Source: JANWKQ01 sp964624635 (lineage in GTDB: Bacteria > Bacteroidota > Bacteroidia > CAIKAF01). From it: a stretch of 64,000 nt of DNA. The position numbers and the translations under genes were made by a program. Positions 63,347 through 64,000 of this stretch are shown one piece after another. The stretch lies in contig CAZUXM010000006.1 of the NCBI GenBank assembly GCA_964624635.1, positions 1 through 64,000 of the forward strand, written 5' to 3'. Position 1 is the stretch's first letter, and the number at the start of each line of letters is the position of its first letter. The notes below the pieces were generated by a model. It made no database searches and was not told the DNA's origin. It saw nothing but the letters and a program-made list of their open reading frames with translations.

Positions 63347-64000
63347 CTATTGTTTTCCCTGAACGTAGTTGCTCAAGTCATCTTTACTGCTTGAGAAAGA
63401 GAATACATCATTTACCTGATAATAGTTTGATTTATCAACACAAAAATCATACGCATATTTTGCTACCTCAAGCTTTGAGCTTTCGAATGAGAACAATGCA
63501 AGAATCTCTTTAATCTGCGCTACAGTAAAACATTTTTTAGCAGACAAGATTTGTTTAGCCGTAGTAATTTTGGTGTTATCAAAAGAAGCGGCATTGATGC
63601 TCTTTTTAATATCCTGCATATCTGTACTGGTAACAGCACAACCATTGTTGTTAGTAATAATTACAGTATTGTTGTTATTATTATTTCCATTGGTTTTAAG
63701 GAAAGCTTCAAAATCAAGCTTTAAACTTTGGTTGGTAAGAAGCTGACCGGCATAGTTGTAGTTACCTCTATCGTATGCTCTTAAATAAACCGATTTTAAA
63801 ACATCCAGACGATAACTTTCAGTGCCTAAAATACTAGCCATTTTCATAATCTGTGCAGTACTTAAACAGTTAGCATTGATAAAATCTTTAATAGAGTTTA
63901 CTTTTGAACTTTCGACCATTTTAGTGTTCCGAATGCCTATATAGTTGTTGTAAAAAGAAGCTTCATCCATAGGGAAATTACATCCTGTAATACCAAAATA
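63347..64000 (-). CDS. DUF4476-repeat protein, N-terminus beyond the window
   Basis: At least 218 residues. The open frame continues upstream of the first ATG (63970) to the window edge, reading FGITGCNFPMDEASF, and GC..PM before DEASF is part of the family pattern, so the true start lies outside. Two DUF4476 units are present (about SKVNSIKDFINANCLSTAQIMKMASILGTESYRLDVLKSVYLRAYDRGNY and DNTKITTAKQILSAKKCFTVAQIKEILALFSFESSKLEVAKYAYDFCVDKSNYY), joined by an Asn-rich linker. Function unknown; members are usually exported. Confidence 0.82.
   Translation of the reverse strand, partial: YFGITGCNFPMDEASFYNNYIGIRNTKMVESSKVNSIKDFINANCLSTAQIMKMASILGTESYRLDVLKSVYLRAYDRGNYNYAGQLLTNQSLKLDFEAFLKTNGNNNNNNTVIITNNNGCAVTSTDMQDIKKSINAASFDNTKITTAKQILSAKKCFTVAQIKEILALFSFESSKLEVAKYAYDFCVDKSNYYQVNDVFSFSSSKDDLSNYVQGKQ

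Noticed and set aside
1..64000. CRISPR arrays or cas genes
   Set aside because: No regularly spaced repeats of 24-47 bases with unique spacers and no Cas-like proteins were seen.

Overview
The window is a low-GC chromosomal scaffold from a member of the Bacteroidota, very likely a metagenome-assembled genome. Evidence: the gldKLMN core of the type IX secretion (T9SS)/gliding machinery with two PorP/SprF-type proteins, secreted proteins ending in T9SS/gliding-type C-terminal domains, SusD-free but family-typical genes (DUF5683, DUF4476, HTH-tailed Pif1-like helicase, AAC(3)-like enzyme of surface-polysaccharide loci), Bacteroidota-type -7 promoter elements (TAnnTTTG), and few recognisable Shine-Dalgarno sites. 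Nine runs of N interrupt it; at least four look like artificial gaps, because the flanks join in frame or overlap.

Layout. 1-6545 (mostly minus): a K+ block (porin, KdpE, a short KdpD-like kinase, Kup) and an NtrC-type regulator without a DNA-binding domain. 6622-9589: three translationally coupled genes (AAC(3)-like, polysaccharide deacetylase, BioF2/FemAB-like acyltransferase). 9684-14712: upp, a membrane protein, a YjjG-type nucleotidase, topA. 14806-23381: an arginase-fold protein that has lost its metal ligands, two PorP/SprF genes, then gldK, gldL, gldM, gldN and a terminator. 23459-30915: asd, a large lamin-tail secreted protein, an RND exporter and a DoxX protein. 31438-35050: parA, parB, DUF5683, dapB, a beta-flower repeat protein. 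35156-48523: two small genes, a dienoyl-CoA-reductase-type SDR, an alkaline ceramidase paired with a penicillin-acylase-type hydrolase, a PKD protein, a TPR membrane protein, a Pif1-like helicase, TetR plus SDR, an OmpA-like protein and an exonuclease/GIY-YIG fusion.

48524-53480 is the accessory region. A single-HKD phospholipase-D-like protein, a frameshifted T9SS cargo gene, and a HEPN-like protein with a lipoprotein are separated by structured intergenic repeats. These repeats begin with RYYYAAC-type boxes, and two of the blocks are bounded by complementary boxes. The geometry is that of integron cassettes without an integrase (CALIN-like); this is the most unusual structure in the window.

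53545-64000 returns to ordinary chromosome: tRNA-Lys(UUU) with its terminator, a Ycf48-like protein, a TPR lipoprotein, recX, an SDR, a GNAT-like protein, two convergent glycosyltransferases, gcvT, a comB-like phosphatase and a DUF4476 protein running off the end.
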